Below, piece after piece: positions 24,559 to 33,141 of a stretch of 43,829 bases of DNA. The notes under the pieces were generated by a model, which was not told where the DNA came from, searched no databases, and saw only the letters and a program-made list of their open reading frames with translations. This stretch comes from Curtobacterium flaccumfaciens UCD-AKU (GTDB lineage Bacteria > Actinomycetota > Actinomycetes > Actinomycetales > Microbacteriaceae): assembly GCF_000349565.1 (NCBI RefSeq), contig NZ_KB714631.1, positions 194,515-238,343 of the forward strand. Direction: 5' to 3'. The stretch's first letter is position 1; every line of letters starts with the position of its first letter. The position numbers were made by a program, and so were the translations under genes.

Positions 24559-24699
24559 CCGACTGCTGCTGCGGACGGTTCCGCCGAATCTCGTGACACG
24601 GATCGCGCTGCCGCTGTCCGGATGTTCGGCTCAGCGCTGCTGTGGGCGAATCCGGTGCTGAATGGACGGGACGAACGCACCGCCCACGAAGGAGTCCGC

Positions 24700-25800
24700 A
24701 TGCGCATCGGCGTCCCCACCGAGATCAAGAACAACGAGTACCGCGTCGCGGCCACCCCCGCCGGTGTCGCCGAGCTCGCATCGCACGGCCACCAGGTCCT
24801 GGTGCAGGCCGGCGCCGGGTCCGGTTCGGCGTTCACCGACGACGAGTACCGCACCGCCGGCGCCACGATCGTCGACACCGCGGCCGAGGTGTGGGAACGC
24901 GCCGAGCTGATCCTCAAGGTGAAGGAGCCGGTCGCGTCGGAGTACCCGATGATCCGCCCGGGGCAGGTGCTCTTCACCTACCTGCACCTCGCCGCAGACC
25001 GCCCCCTGACCGACGCCCTCATCGACTCGGGTGCGACGGCCATCGCCTACGAGACCGTGCAGCTGCCGGACCGCTCGCTGCCCCTGCTGTCGCCGATGTC
25101 CGAGGTCGCCGGGCGGCTGTCCGCCCAGGTCGGCGCGTTCCACCTGATGCGGACGAACGGCGGACGCGGACTGCTGCTCGGCGGGGTCCCCGGCACGCCG
25201 AAGGGCCGCGTGGTCGTCATCGGCGGCGGCGTCGCGGGGGAGCACGCCGCGACGATGGCGCTCGGCATGGGGGCCGACGTCACCGTGTTCGACATCAGCC
25301 TGCCGCGGCTCCGGGCCCTGGACGCCCGGTTCGACGGGCGTGTCACGACCCTGCGGTCGTCGGCGCACGCCATCGCCGAGGCCCTGCGCGACGCGGACCT
25401 GGTCATCGGCTCGGTGCTGATCCCCGGGGCCTCGGCTCCCAAGCTCGTCACCGACGCCATGGTCGCCGACATGCGACCCGGCTCGGTGCTGGTCGACATC
25501 GCGATCGACCAGGGCGGCTGCTTCGAGGGTTCCCGCCCGACGACCCACGACGACCCCACGTTCGCCGTGCACGACACCGTGTACTACTGCGTGGCGAACA
25601 TGCCCGGCGCCGTCCCGCGCACGAGCACGATCTCGCTGACGAACGCCACGCTGCCCTACGCCGTCGCGATCGCCGACCGCGGGTGGGAAGCCGCGCTCGA
25701 GGCCGACCCCGCCCTCGCCGGAGGCCTGAACGTGCACGCCGGCCGGGTCACGAACGCCGCGGTCGCCGCCGCGCACGGCCTGGTCGTGTCCGCGCGCTGA
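24700..25800 (+). CDS. ald: Alanine dehydrogenase
   Basis: NAD-dependent interconversion of L-alanine with pyruvate and ammonia. The 366-residue protein has the family opening MRIGVPTEIKNNEYRVA, the catalytic K75 (ILKVKEP) and H96 (TYLHLA) at the usual numbering, and the nucleotide motif GGGVAG at 175-180. The active-site aspartate lies in VDIAIDQGGC near residue 270. The ATG at 24700 has AAGGAG seven bases upstream. An AraC-type regulator precedes it, and a perfect 17-bp stem follows the stop. The enzyme supports growth on alanine and redox balance under low oxygen. Confidence 0.93.
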   Translation: MRIGVPTEIKNNEYRVAATPAGVAELASHGHQVLVQAGAGSGSAFTDDEYRTAGATIVDTAAEVWERAELILKVKEPVASEYPMIRPGQVLFTYLHLAADRPLTDALIDSGATAIAYETVQLPDRSLPLLSPMSEVAGRLSAQVGAFHLMRTNGGRGLLLGGVPGTPKGRVVVIGGGVAGEHAATMALGMGADVTVFDISLPRLRALDARFDGRVTTLRSSAHAIAEALRDADLVIGSVLIPGASAPKLVTDAMVADMRPGSVLVDIAIDQGGCFEGSRPTTHDDPTFAVHDTVYYCVANMPGAVPRTSTISLTNATLPYAVAIADRGWEAALEADPALAGGLNVHAGRVTNAAVAAAHGLVVSAR

Positions 25801-25808
25801 TTCTTCGC

Positions 25809-25856
25809 GCTGAGCGACACCTCACGGCCCGATCGCTGCGTGAGGTGTCGCTCAGC
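25809..25856. terminator. Perfect 17-bp stem-loop between ald and tspO
   Basis: GCTGAGCGACACCTCAC at 25809-25825 pairs perfectly with 25840-25856 around a 14-base loop. It is a convergent-gene terminator of a different sequence family from the GGACGGGAGGC palindromes. No U-tract is present on either strand. Confidence 0.7.
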
Positions 25857-25883
25857 CCGAAACGACGCGCAGGCAGTCGCGCG

Positions 25884-26693
25884 TCAGGCCGCCACCGGAG
25901 CCGCCGCCCGACCGGCACGGCCGCCGACCCAGCCGGCGCGGGCCCGCACCACCACGGTCACCACGACCACGGCCGCCGCAGCCACCACGGCCGCCACCGC
26001 CGTCGGGACGGAGACGAGCGGCCCGTCGAACCGGGCCACCGCGACCCACGCCAGGCCCCACGCGACCGAGGCCATCGGTGCCAGGCGTCCCCGGCCCCAC
26101 AGCGCGATGAGCACCCCGACGAGCCCGGCCACCGCGGCGACGAGCACGCCCCACGGGTCCTGTCCGAGTCCGAAGCCACGGAAGCCCGCCGCCGTCAGCA
26201 CCGCGGCGGTGTTGGCGGCCGTCGCGACACAGACCCACCCGAGGTACAGCCCGAACGTGCCGTCGGTCAGGATCGCCTCGACCACGCCCCGGGACGGGGT
26301 CCGGCGCAGGATCGTGAACGTCCAGATCAGCACGACGAGCAGTGCGACGATGATCGGTTCGCTCGCCCACAGGAACCCGAACTGCACCGACAGGATCCAC
26401 GCGGCGTTGAGCAGCAGGGAGAGCACCGCCGGCACCACCAGCCGCTCGTGCCGTTCGTCGTTCGCGGTGCGGAAGAGCTGCAGCACCGCGTAGCCGATGA
26501 GCCCGGCGTAGACCACACTCCAGATCGAGAAGGCCGGGCCGTCCGGGGCGATCGCGGTCGAGGACGCCGACAGGGCGCCACCGGCGGCGTCCTGGATGGG
26601 CGTGCCGCCGGCAGCGCCCGACCCCACGTACGCGCCGATGACGGCGACGACCGCGCTCACGGCCACCGCGATGCGCTTCCAGATCCTCTTCAT
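25884..26693 (-). CDS. TspO/MBR-family tryptophan-rich sensory protein
   Basis: A 269-residue membrane protein. The family core GPAFSIWSVVYAGLIGYAVLQL lies near residues 52-73 and is followed by the remaining TspO helices with conserved Trp residues. TspO proteins bind tetrapyrroles and steroids and affect porphyrin handling and stress signalling. It is longer than the classic 160-residue form, with about eight membrane segments. Long actinobacterial members of this kind occur. The last 40 residues are an Ala/Val-rich helix and basic tail. The start at 26693 has AAAGGGA upstream. An in-frame ATG at 26714 is an alternative start. Confidence 0.78.
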   Translation of the reverse strand: MKRIWKRIAVAVSAVVAVIGAYVGSGAAGGTPIQDAAGGALSASSTAIAPDGPAFSIWSVVYAGLIGYAVLQLFRTANDERHERLVVPAVLSLLLNAAWILSVQFGFLWASEPIIVALLVVLIWTFTILRRTPSRGVVEAILTDGTFGLYLGWVCVATAANTAAVLTAAGFRGFGLGQDPWGVLVAAVAGLVGVLIALWGRGRLAPMASVAWGLAWVAVARFDGPLVSVPTAVAAVVAAAAVVVVTVVVRARAGWVGGRAGRAAAPVAA

Positions 26694-26801
26694 GACAGTC
26701 CCTTTCGTCAGCATGCTGATGACCTGCACCGTAGGCGGCCGGTGGCGGCGGTCGTGCAGCGCGCGTTCAGGCAGGACGCGGGGCGTGTGGCGGAGCCGGC
26801 A

Positions 26802-26816
26802 CGGGCCTCCAGGCCG
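26802..26816 (-). repeat. CGGCCTGGAGGCCCG repeat element
   Basis: Fifteen bases identical to the element at 30042-30056. It is related to those at 38579-38600 and 43811-43829. Confidence 0.6.
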
Positions 26817-26834
26817 GAGACCGGCCACCCTGCG

Positions 26835-26840
26835 TACGGT
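26835..26840 (+). promoter_or_regulatory. -10 element of a leaderless promoter (corA)
   Basis: TACGGT, six bases before the GTG at 26847. No ribosome binding site is present. Confidence 0.55.
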
Positions 26841-26846
26841 GGGCGC

Positions 26847-27830
26847 GTGAGCGTCGAACTGAACACCGTCTACATCGACCGGATCGCCCCGATCGCGAGT
26901 CCGTCCCTCGACGACACCTTCCGGATGCTCGACGAGCAGGGCGCCAGTGCGTGCATCGTCCTGCACCAGCCCGACGCCCAGGAACTCGGCGACGTCGCGG
27001 TCGCCCTCGGTCTGCACGAGCTCGCCGTCGAGGACTCCGCCGAGGGGCACCAGCGACCGAAGCTCGAGCGCTACGGATCGACGCTGTTCGTGGTGCTCAA
27101 GCCCGCGCTGTACAACGACCAGCAGGAAGAGGTGGCGTTCGGCGAGGTGCACGCCTTCGTCGGTGAGACGTTCTTCCTCGTCGTGGTGAAGGCCGACCCG
27201 CGGGGCAAGCAGACCGTTCCCCGGGCACTGCAGCGGATGAGCGGCAAGCCGGGTCTGGTGACGGTCGGGCCGCAGGCGCAGCTCTGGGCGCTCATGGACT
27301 CCATCGTGGACGGCTACGTGCCGGTGATCGACGGGCTCGAAGAGGACATCAACCAGATCGAGGACCAGCTGTTCTCCGGCGAGGCCGGGGTGTCCCGCCG
27401 GGTGTACGAGCTGTTCGGCGAGGTCGTCGACTTCCAGCGTGCAGCGCGTCCACTCGTCTACATCATCGAGAACCTGCACCGCGGTGCCGAGAAGTACCAC
27501 CTGCCGGTGGAGATGCAGCGCCGGTTCCGCGACGTCCTCGACCACTCGATCCGGGTGGTGGAGCGGCTCGACACCTTCCGGCAGCTGCTGCAGAACGCCC
27601 TGACCGTCGACTCCACCCTGGCGGCCCAGAAGCAGAACGACGACACGAAGAAGATCTCCGGGTGGGCGGCGATCCTGTTCGCACCGACGCTCATCGCCGC
27701 GATCTACGGGATGAACTTCACGCACATGCCCGAACTCGGCTGGACGTGGGGGTACCCGCTGTCGATCGTCGCGATGGTCCTGTTCGCGGCGATCCTGTAC
27801 GTGGTGTTCAAGGTGAAGCGCTGGTTCTGA
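26847..27830 (+). CDS. corA: CorA-family magnesium/divalent cation channel
   Basis: A 327-residue pentameric cation channel in the cytoplasmic membrane. The N-terminal ~250 residues form the soluble funnel and long stalk helix. Two membrane segments close the protein. The signature GMN at 288-290 is present, followed by the periplasmic loop FTHMPELGW and the second segment. The C-terminus ends in the usual KVKRWF-like basic patch. The open frame extends far upstream, but the GTG at 26847 matches the family N-terminus and the leaderless -10 element. Transport of Mg2+ is the normal role. Co2+ or Ni2+ may also pass. Confidence 0.9.
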   Translation: MSVELNTVYIDRIAPIASPSLDDTFRMLDEQGASACIVLHQPDAQELGDVAVALGLHELAVEDSAEGHQRPKLERYGSTLFVVLKPALYNDQQEEVAFGEVHAFVGETFFLVVVKADPRGKQTVPRALQRMSGKPGLVTVGPQAQLWALMDSIVDGYVPVIDGLEEDINQIEDQLFSGEAGVSRRVYELFGEVVDFQRAARPLVYIIENLHRGAEKYHLPVEMQRRFRDVLDHSIRVVERLDTFRQLLQNALTVDSTLAAQKQNDDTKKISGWAAILFAPTLIAAIYGMNFTHMPELGWTWGYPLSIVAMVLFAAILYVVFKVKRWF

Positions 27831-27909
27831 GCCGCGCCGCAGCCGGATTTGCAGCGGACGGCCCCGGACCGGAAAGCTCTGACGTGCAACGACGCCGACT
27901 GGAGCCCGC

Positions 27910-30021
27910 ATGCCGCACGAACTCGTCCACCTGAGCGCCGGTGGCGTCTCGCTCGTCCTCGACTGCCGTGACGACGCGCTCCCCGCCGTCGTGCACTGGG
28001 GAGCGGCGCTCGGCCCGCTCGACACCGCCGCACTGACGGCACTCGCCGACGCCGACGTCACCCCGGTGTCCCCGAACGAGATGGACGCCCCCGTCCGCCT
28101 GTCGGTGCTGCCCGAACCGCACCGCGGCTGGAGCGGCCGTCCGGGGCTCGCCGGGCACCGGGACGGTGCCGACTGGTCGCCGGCGTTCACGGTGACGGCC
28201 CTCGCGGTCACGGACACCACGGTCACCGCCGACGCCGCGGACACCACCGCCGGGCTCACGGTCCGGGTGGTGACCGAGATGCTCGGCTCCGGGCTCGTGC
28301 GGGCCCGGGCGAGCGTGACGAACACCGCCGACGGCGCCTACACCGTCGACGACCTGACGCTCGCGATGCCGATCCCGTCGGGGGCCCGCGAGATCCTGGA
28401 CTTCGCCGGCCGCTGGGGCAAGGAACGGACCCCGCAGCGCCGGGAACTCGTCGTCGGCACCCACCAGCGCGAGGGACGGAAGGGCCGCACCGGCACCGAC
28501 GCGGCGACCGTGCTGACGGTGGGGGAGCCGGGCTTCGGCTTCGCCCGCGGCCAGGTCTGGGGCGTCCACACCGCGTGGAGCGGGAACCACAGGCACCACG
28601 CCGAACGGCTCGCCACCGGCCGCCAGGTCATCGGCGGCGGCGAACTCCTGCTGCCCGGCGAGGTCCGGCTCGACACCGGTGCCACCTACGAGGGGCCGTG
28701 GGTGTACTTCGCGCACGGCGACGGACTCGACGACCAGGCCCGACGGTTCCACCGCTGGCTCCGCAGCCGCCCGCAGCACCCGACGACGCCGCGCCCGACG
28801 ACGATCAACGTGTGGGAGGCCGTGTACTTCGACCACGACCTGGCCCGCCTCGTCGACCTCGCCGAGCGTGCCGCGGCCCTCGGCGTCGAACGCTACGTGC
28901 TCGACGACGGCTGGTTCCGCGGGCGCCGCGACGACCACGCCGGCCTCGGCGACTGGTACGTCGACGAGGACGTCTGGCCGGACGGGCTCGGACCCCTGGT
29001 CGACCGCGTCCGTGCACTCGGCATGGAGTTCGGCCTGTGGTTCGAACCCGAGATGGTGAACGAGGACAGCGACCTCGCCCGCGCCCACCCGGAGTGGATC
29101 CTGCAGGCCGACGGACGACTGCCCGCGCGCTCCCGCGACCAGCAGGTGCTCAACCTGGCGATCCCCGAGGCCTTCGCGTACGTGCTCGAGCGGATGACGG
29201 CGATCATCGGCGAGTACGGCATCGAGTACGTCAAGTGGGACCACAACCGCGACCTCGTCGAGGCGGGCTTCCCCGGTGGCGGTGCAGCGGTCCACGAGCA
29301 GACCCTCGCGGCGTACCGGTTGATGGCCACGCTCGGCGAGCGGTTCCCGGCGCTCGAGATCGAGTCGTGCTCGTCGGGTGGCGGCCGCGTCGACCTCGGC
29401 GTCATCGAGCACACCGCGCGGGTGTGGGTGTCCGACGACATCGACCCGCTCGAGCGTCAGCAGATGCACCGGTGGACGCAGCAGCTCCTGCCGCCGGAGC
29501 TGCTCGGCTCGCACATCGCCAGCGGCCGGAACCACACCACCGGTCGGGTCCACGACCTCGCCTTCCGCGCCGGTACCGCCCTGGTCGGGCACCTCGGCAT
29601 CGAGTGGGACCTGGCCGGTGCGACCGCCGAGGAGTCCCGGGCGCTCACCGAGTGGATCGCGCTGTACCGGGAGCTCCGCCCGCTCCTGCACGGCGGCGAC
29701 CTGGTGCGCTCGGACGAGGTCGACGACTCGCGGCTCGTGTACGGCACGGTCACGCCGGACCGGCAGCAGGCGGTCTTCTTCCTGGCGAGCATCGGGCGCT
29801 CCGAGGTGTCCGGCACCGGCCGGGTCACCTTCCGCGACCTCGACCCGGACACGTCGTACCGCGTCGACCCCGTGGTCATCGGGGCCGGCCATGACCTGGT
29901 TCGACCGGACTGGTGGTCCGGCCCGCGCGTCTTCAGCGGACGGGTGCTCGGCACGGTCGGCCTGCAGCCGCCGCTCATGCCGGCCGAGGGCGTGGTGCCG
30001 TTCCGGGTGACGGCCGTCTGA
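27910..30021 (+). CDS. Alpha-galactosidase (GH36)
   Basis: A 703-residue retaining alpha-galactosidase releasing terminal galactose from raffinose-type sugars or galactomannan side chains. No signal peptide is present, so it acts in the cytoplasm. The N-terminal beta-sandwich (1-300) is followed by a TIM barrel with VLDDGWF and GLWFEPEMVN. The nucleophile is D444 in KWDHNRD and the acid/base is D509 in WVSDD. The CSSGGGRVDLG segment between them helps bind substrate. A small C-terminal beta domain closes the protein. GGAG precedes the ATG at 27910. No sugar transporter lies beside it, so the uptake partner must be elsewhere. Confidence 0.9.
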   Translation: MPHELVHLSAGGVSLVLDCRDDALPAVVHWGAALGPLDTAALTALADADVTPVSPNEMDAPVRLSVLPEPHRGWSGRPGLAGHRDGADWSPAFTVTALAVTDTTVTADAADTTAGLTVRVVTEMLGSGLVRARASVTNTADGAYTVDDLTLAMPIPSGAREILDFAGRWGKERTPQRRELVVGTHQREGRKGRTGTDAATVLTVGEPGFGFARGQVWGVHTAWSGNHRHHAERLATGRQVIGGGELLLPGEVRLDTGATYEGPWVYFAHGDGLDDQARRFHRWLRSRPQHPTTPRPTTINVWEAVYFDHDLARLVDLAERAAALGVERYVLDDGWFRGRRDDHAGLGDWYVDEDVWPDGLGPLVDRVRALGMEFGLWFEPEMVNEDSDLARAHPEWILQADGRLPARSRDQQVLNLAIPEAFAYVLERMTAIIGEYGIEYVKWDHNRDLVEAGFPGGGAAVHEQTLAAYRLMATLGERFPALEIESCSSGGGRVDLGVIEHTARVWVSDDIDPLERQQMHRWTQQLLPPELLGSHIASGRNHTTGRVHDLAFRAGTALVGHLGIEWDLAGATAEESRALTEWIALYRELRPLLHGGDLVRSDEVDDSRLVYGTVTPDRQQAVFFLASIGRSEVSGTGRVTFRDLDPDTSYRVDPVVIGAGHDLVRPDWWSGPRVFSGRVLGTVGLQPPLMPAEGVVPFRVTAV

Positions 30022-30041
30022 CGGCGGGTGGTCGGGACACC

Positions 30042-30074
30042 CGGCCTGGAGGCCCGCCCCGCGTCCGGCGGGCC
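30042..30074. terminator. Hairpin with CGGCCTGGAGGCCCG repeat after the GH36 gene
   Basis: GGCCCGCC (30051-30058) pairs with GGCGGGCC (30067-30074). Its left flank is the repeat element whose 22-base form at 30042-30063 differs by one base from the inverted copy at 38579-38600. Confidence 0.6.
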
Positions 30075-30108
30075 CGTCGCGGTCCGTCATCGGGTGCGTC
30101 CGGCCCGT

Positions 30109-30114
30109 TAGGCT
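30109..30114 (+). promoter_or_regulatory. -10 element of a leaderless promoter (ClC channel)
   Basis: TAGGCT, seven bases before the ATG at 30122. The same hexamer is used before the genes starting at 37041 (minus strand) and 40081. Confidence 0.55.
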
Positions 30115-30121
30115 TCCGGTC

Positions 30122-31405
30122 ATGCCGCACTCCGGACACGCGACCCCGGTCTGGGCCCTCAAGCTCGCCGTCGTCACCGCCCTGGTGGGCGTCTCCGGCG
30201 GCATCGCCGGCATCGCGGTCTGGCTCGCGCTCCAGCTCATCCAGTTCGTCGCCTTCGGGTACGGGTTCGGTGGGCACCTCGAGGCGGCCGACGCCCCCTC
30301 CGGGCTGAACCGGTTCCTCGCGCTCACCGCCGCCGGGGTCCTGACCGGGTTCGCCTGGTGGGCGCTCCGTCGGTGGGGTCGTTCGATCGTCTCGGTCACC
30401 GCGGCCGTCGACGGCAAGCGGATGCCCGCCCTGGCGACGCTCGCGAACGCCGGCGTCCAGATCCTGGCCGTGGGGCTCGGGGCGTCCATCGGCAAGGAAG
30501 TCGCGCCGCGCGAGGTCGGGGCCTGGCTCGCCCAGCTCGTCACCCGTCGTGCGGGGCTGACGGCGCGCGAGACGAAGATCCTCGTGGCCTGCGGTGCCGC
30601 GGCCGGCCTCGCCGCCGTGTACGACGTGCCCCTCGGCGGTGCCCTGTTCGCGGTCGAGGTCCTGCTCGGCGAGATCAGCTTCGCGACCGCGCTGCCCGCC
30701 TTCGCCACGAGTGCCGTCGCCGCCATCACCGCCCGGCTCGTGATCCCGGACGAGGTGCTCTACCACGTGCCCGCGATGCACCTGTCGCCGTCGCTGCTGG
30801 TCTGGGCGATCGTCGTGGGGCCGGTGCTCGGGCTCGCCGGGGTCGGGTTCGTGAAGCTGACCAACCGACTGCAGGGCATCGCGCCGAAGGGCTGGCACCT
30901 GCTCGTCGTGCTGCCGCTGGTGTTCGCGATGGTCGGGCTCATCGCGATCCCGTTCCCGGAGATCCTCGGCAACGGGCGGGCGCTCGGCCTCGTCGCGATG
31001 AACAGCGCCCTGGACGATTCGTCGTTCGCCGGTCTCTCGCCGGTGGTGTTCCTGCTGCTGCTCGGGGTCCTGCGGACCGTGACCACCTCGGCCACCATCG
31101 GCGCTGGTGCGGTCGGTGGCACGCTGACCCCCTCGATCGCGATCGGTTCGGCGATCGGCGGCGGACTGGGTGGCGCGTGGCTGCTGCTCTGGCCGGCTGA
31201 CGGCCCGAGCCTGGCGGCCTTCGCGTTCGTCGGTGCCGCGGCCTTCCTCGCCACCACCATGCGCGCACCGTTCACGGCGCTCGTGCTCGTCGTCGAGTTC
31301 ACGCAGCAGGGCACCGACATCCTCGTGCCCTCGTTGCTCGCGGTGTCCGGCGCGGTCGCCGTCGGGTACGTCCTCGCCCGTCGTCGCAGCGCCCAGATGG
31401 TGTGA
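30122..31405 (+). CDS. ClC-family chloride channel/antiporter
   Basis: A 427-residue membrane protein with about ten helices. The selectivity segments are recognisable: GASIGKEVAPRE near residues 120-131 (the usual GKEGP is altered to GKEVAP), then YDVPLGGALFAVE, and GAVGGTLTPSIAIGSAIGG near 325. There are no cytoplasmic CBS domains. The family exchanges chloride or fluoride for protons or acts as an anion channel. The replacement of GKEGP Gly by Val is a visible oddity that could alter anion preference. The ATG at 30122 is preceded by a leaderless promoter. Confidence 0.85.
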   Translation: MPHSGHATPVWALKLAVVTALVGVSGGIAGIAVWLALQLIQFVAFGYGFGGHLEAADAPSGLNRFLALTAAGVLTGFAWWALRRWGRSIVSVTAAVDGKRMPALATLANAGVQILAVGLGASIGKEVAPREVGAWLAQLVTRRAGLTARETKILVACGAAAGLAAVYDVPLGGALFAVEVLLGEISFATALPAFATSAVAAITARLVIPDEVLYHVPAMHLSPSLLVWAIVVGPVLGLAGVGFVKLTNRLQGIAPKGWHLLVVLPLVFAMVGLIAIPFPEILGNGRALGLVAMNSALDDSSFAGLSPVVFLLLLGVLRTVTTSATIGAGAVGGTLTPSIAIGSAIGGGLGGAWLLLWPADGPSLAAFAFVGAAAFLATTMRAPFTALVLVVEFTQQGTDILVPSLLAVSGAVAVGYVLARRRSAQMV

Positions 31406-31445
31406 GGACCCCGGACGTTCCGGTGCGGACGGCGGCCCAGGGGCC

Positions 31446-31451
31446 TACTGT
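31446..31451 (+). promoter_or_regulatory. Candidate -10 element for the antitoxin-like gene
   Basis: TACTGT, about 50 bases before the ATG at 31501. The leader carries CGAGGAG as ribosome binding site. Confidence 0.45.
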
Positions 31452-31500
31452 CGGCGCCAGGACGGAGCGACGGGCTCCGCACCGAGACGAGGAGCAGCCG

Positions 31501-31713
31501 ATGGCGGGGTTCGACGACATCACGAAGAAGGCCCAGGAGTTCCTGAAGGACGGCAAGGTCCAGGACGCCCTGAAGAGCGAGAAGGCCGAGGACGTCAGCG
31601 ACAAGGTGCTCGGCGGCGTGGCCGACGCGGTCAAGAAGGCCACGGGCGGCAAGTACGACGACAAGATCGACGGCGCCCGCGACGCAGCGGACGAGAAGAT
31701 CGGCAACGAGTAA
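31501..31713 (+). CDS. Rv0909/MT0933-like antitoxin-family protein
   Basis: A 70-residue, Lys/Asp-rich soluble helical protein. Its central segment VADAVKKATGGKYDDKIDGARD resembles the MT0933 antitoxin family of actinobacteria, whose members carry a KATGGKY-DKI core. In mycobacteria the partner toxin is a START-like protein encoded next door. Here the neighbours are a ClC channel and sufS, so it appears orphaned and may have a stress-protein role instead. GAGGAG lies upstream and a hairpin terminator follows directly, so it is a single-gene unit. Confidence 0.7.
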   Translation: MAGFDDITKKAQEFLKDGKVQDALKSEKAEDVSDKVLGGVADAVKKATGGKYDDKIDGARDAADEKIGNE

Positions 31714-31725
31714 CGAACGACGTGC

Positions 31726-31759
31726 GACGGCCCAGGTCCCGGCGTGGTCCTGGGCCGTC
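31726..31759 (+). terminator. Hairpin terminator after the antitoxin-like gene
   Basis: GACGGCCCAGG (31726-31736) pairs perfectly with 31749-31759 around a 12-base loop. Confidence 0.7.
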
Positions 31760-31839
31760 ACCGTGCCGACTGGACGCGGTCGGGAACAACGGACACCATG
31801 GACGGGTTGCTCCGGACAGCAGCACCAGGAGGACGAGAC

Positions 31840-33141
31840 GTGACAGTCGTGGCGCCGAACCAGCCGCTCACCGAGACCGAGGTCGAGGCGATCAAGCAGG
31901 ACTTCCCGATCCTCGCGCAGGACGTGAACGGGCAGCCGTTGGCGTACCTGGACTCCGGGGCGACGGCGGAACGCCCGCGTCAGGTCCTCGACGCTGAGCG
32001 ACGCTTCCTCGAGCACGACAACGCCGCCGTCCACCGCGGTGCGCACACGCTCGCGGCGCTCAGCACCGACGCCTACGAGGACGCCCGTGCCACCGTCGCC
32101 GGGTTCATCGGCGCGGCTGCCCCGGCGGAGGTCGTCTGGACCGAGAACGCCACCGACGCCCTCAACCTCGTCGCCTACGGCATGGCCAACGCCAGCCGCG
32201 GTCGCGGGGGCGTCGACGCCGCACGCTTCCGGCTCGGCGCCGGCGACGAGATCCTGGTGACCGAGGCCGAGCACCACGCCAACCTCGTGCCGTGGCAGGA
32301 ACTCGCAGCCCTGACCGGTGCGACCCTGCGCTGGATCCCGGTCGCCGACGACGGCACCTGGACCGCCGACGACGCCGCAGCGCTGATCACCGACCGCACG
32401 AGGGTCGTCGCGTTCTCGCACGTCTCGAACGTCACCGGGATGATCGCCCCCGTGGAGCAGGTCGTCGGCCTCGCCCACGCCCGCGGTGCCCTCGTGGTGC
32501 TCGACGCCTGCCAGTCCGCGCCGCACCGTCCCCTCGACGTGCAGCAGCTCGGTGTCGACTTCGCCGCGTTCTCCGGGCACAAGATGCTCGGCCCGAACGG
32601 CATCGGCGTGCTCTGGGGACGGAGCGAGCTGCTCAACGCCCTGCCGCCGTTCCGCACCGGCGGCTCGATGATCACCACCGTGACGATGGAGGGCTCCGAG
32701 TTCATGCCGGCGCCCGAGCGGTTCGAGGCCGGCACGCAGCCCGTGTCCCAGGCGGTCGCCCTGGCCGAGGCCGTGCGCTACCTGCAGGGCATCGGCATGG
32801 AACGGGTCCGCGCCCACGAGGAGCACCTCGCCCGCCGGATGCTCGTCGGCCTCGCTGCCGTGCCCGGCATCCGCCTGGTCGGCCCGCCCGCCGGTGTCCC
32901 GCGCTCCGGCCTGGTGTCCTTCGACGTCGACGGTGTGCACGCCCACGATGTCTCGCAGTACCTCGACGCGCAGGGCATCGCCGTGCGCTCCGGCCACCAC
33001 TGCGCCCAGCCCCTGCACCGCCGGCTCGGCCTCGTCGCGACGAGCCGTGCCAGCACGTACGTGTACACGACCGAGCACGACGTCGACCGGTTCCTCGCAG
33101 CCGTCGCCGAGATCCGCGACTACTTCGGAGCGACCGCGTGA
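31840..33141 (+). CDS. sufS: Cysteine desulfurase SufS
   Basis: PLP-dependent removal of sulfur from cysteine for iron-sulfur cluster assembly. The 433-residue protein has the PLP lysine K248 in FSGHKMLGP, and the persulfide cysteine C388 in SGHHCAQP. It also has the Glu/His residues of the group II fold (AEHHANLVPW). The start is the GTG at 31840, seven bases after AGGAGG. The frame is open upstream to 31744. Its stop overlaps the sufU start by four bases, so the two are translationally coupled. No sufBCD genes lie in the window. Confidence 0.9.
   Translation: MTVVAPNQPLTETEVEAIKQDFPILAQDVNGQPLAYLDSGATAERPRQVLDAERRFLEHDNAAVHRGAHTLAALSTDAYEDARATVAGFIGAAAPAEVVWTENATDALNLVAYGMANASRGRGGVDAARFRLGAGDEILVTEAEHHANLVPWQELAALTGATLRWIPVADDGTWTADDAAALITDRTRVVAFSHVSNVTGMIAPVEQVVGLAHARGALVVLDACQSAPHRPLDVQQLGVDFAAFSGHKMLGPNGIGVLWGRSELLNALPPFRTGGSMITTVTMEGSEFMPAPERFEAGTQPVSQAVALAEAVRYLQGIGMERVRAHEEHLARRMLVGLAAVPGIRLVGPPAGVPRSGLVSFDVDGVHAHDVSQYLDAQGIAVRSGHHCAQPLHRRLGLVATSRASTYVYTTEHDVDRFLAAVAEIRDYFGATA

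Larger units (their letters stand above)
26694..26846. other. Divergent spacer of tspO and corA
   Basis: It holds an inverted copy of the CGGCCTGGAGGCCCG element at 26802-26816 and the corA -10 element. No gene is seen. Confidence 0.45.

Noticed and set aside
24642..26846. Extension of the corA frame upstream to 24642
   Set aside because: The upstream part is out of frame over alanine dehydrogenase and antisense to tspO. The GTG at 26847 fits the family N-terminus.
27808..30729. A 973-codon open frame antisense to the GH36 gene
   Set aside because: The sense strand has a complete alpha-galactosidase with all catalytic residues. The antisense product shows no family features.
31501..33141. 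Toxin-antitoxin pair made of the antitoxin-like gene and its downstream neighbour
   Set aside because: The next gene is sufS, separated by a terminator hairpin. It is not a toxin.
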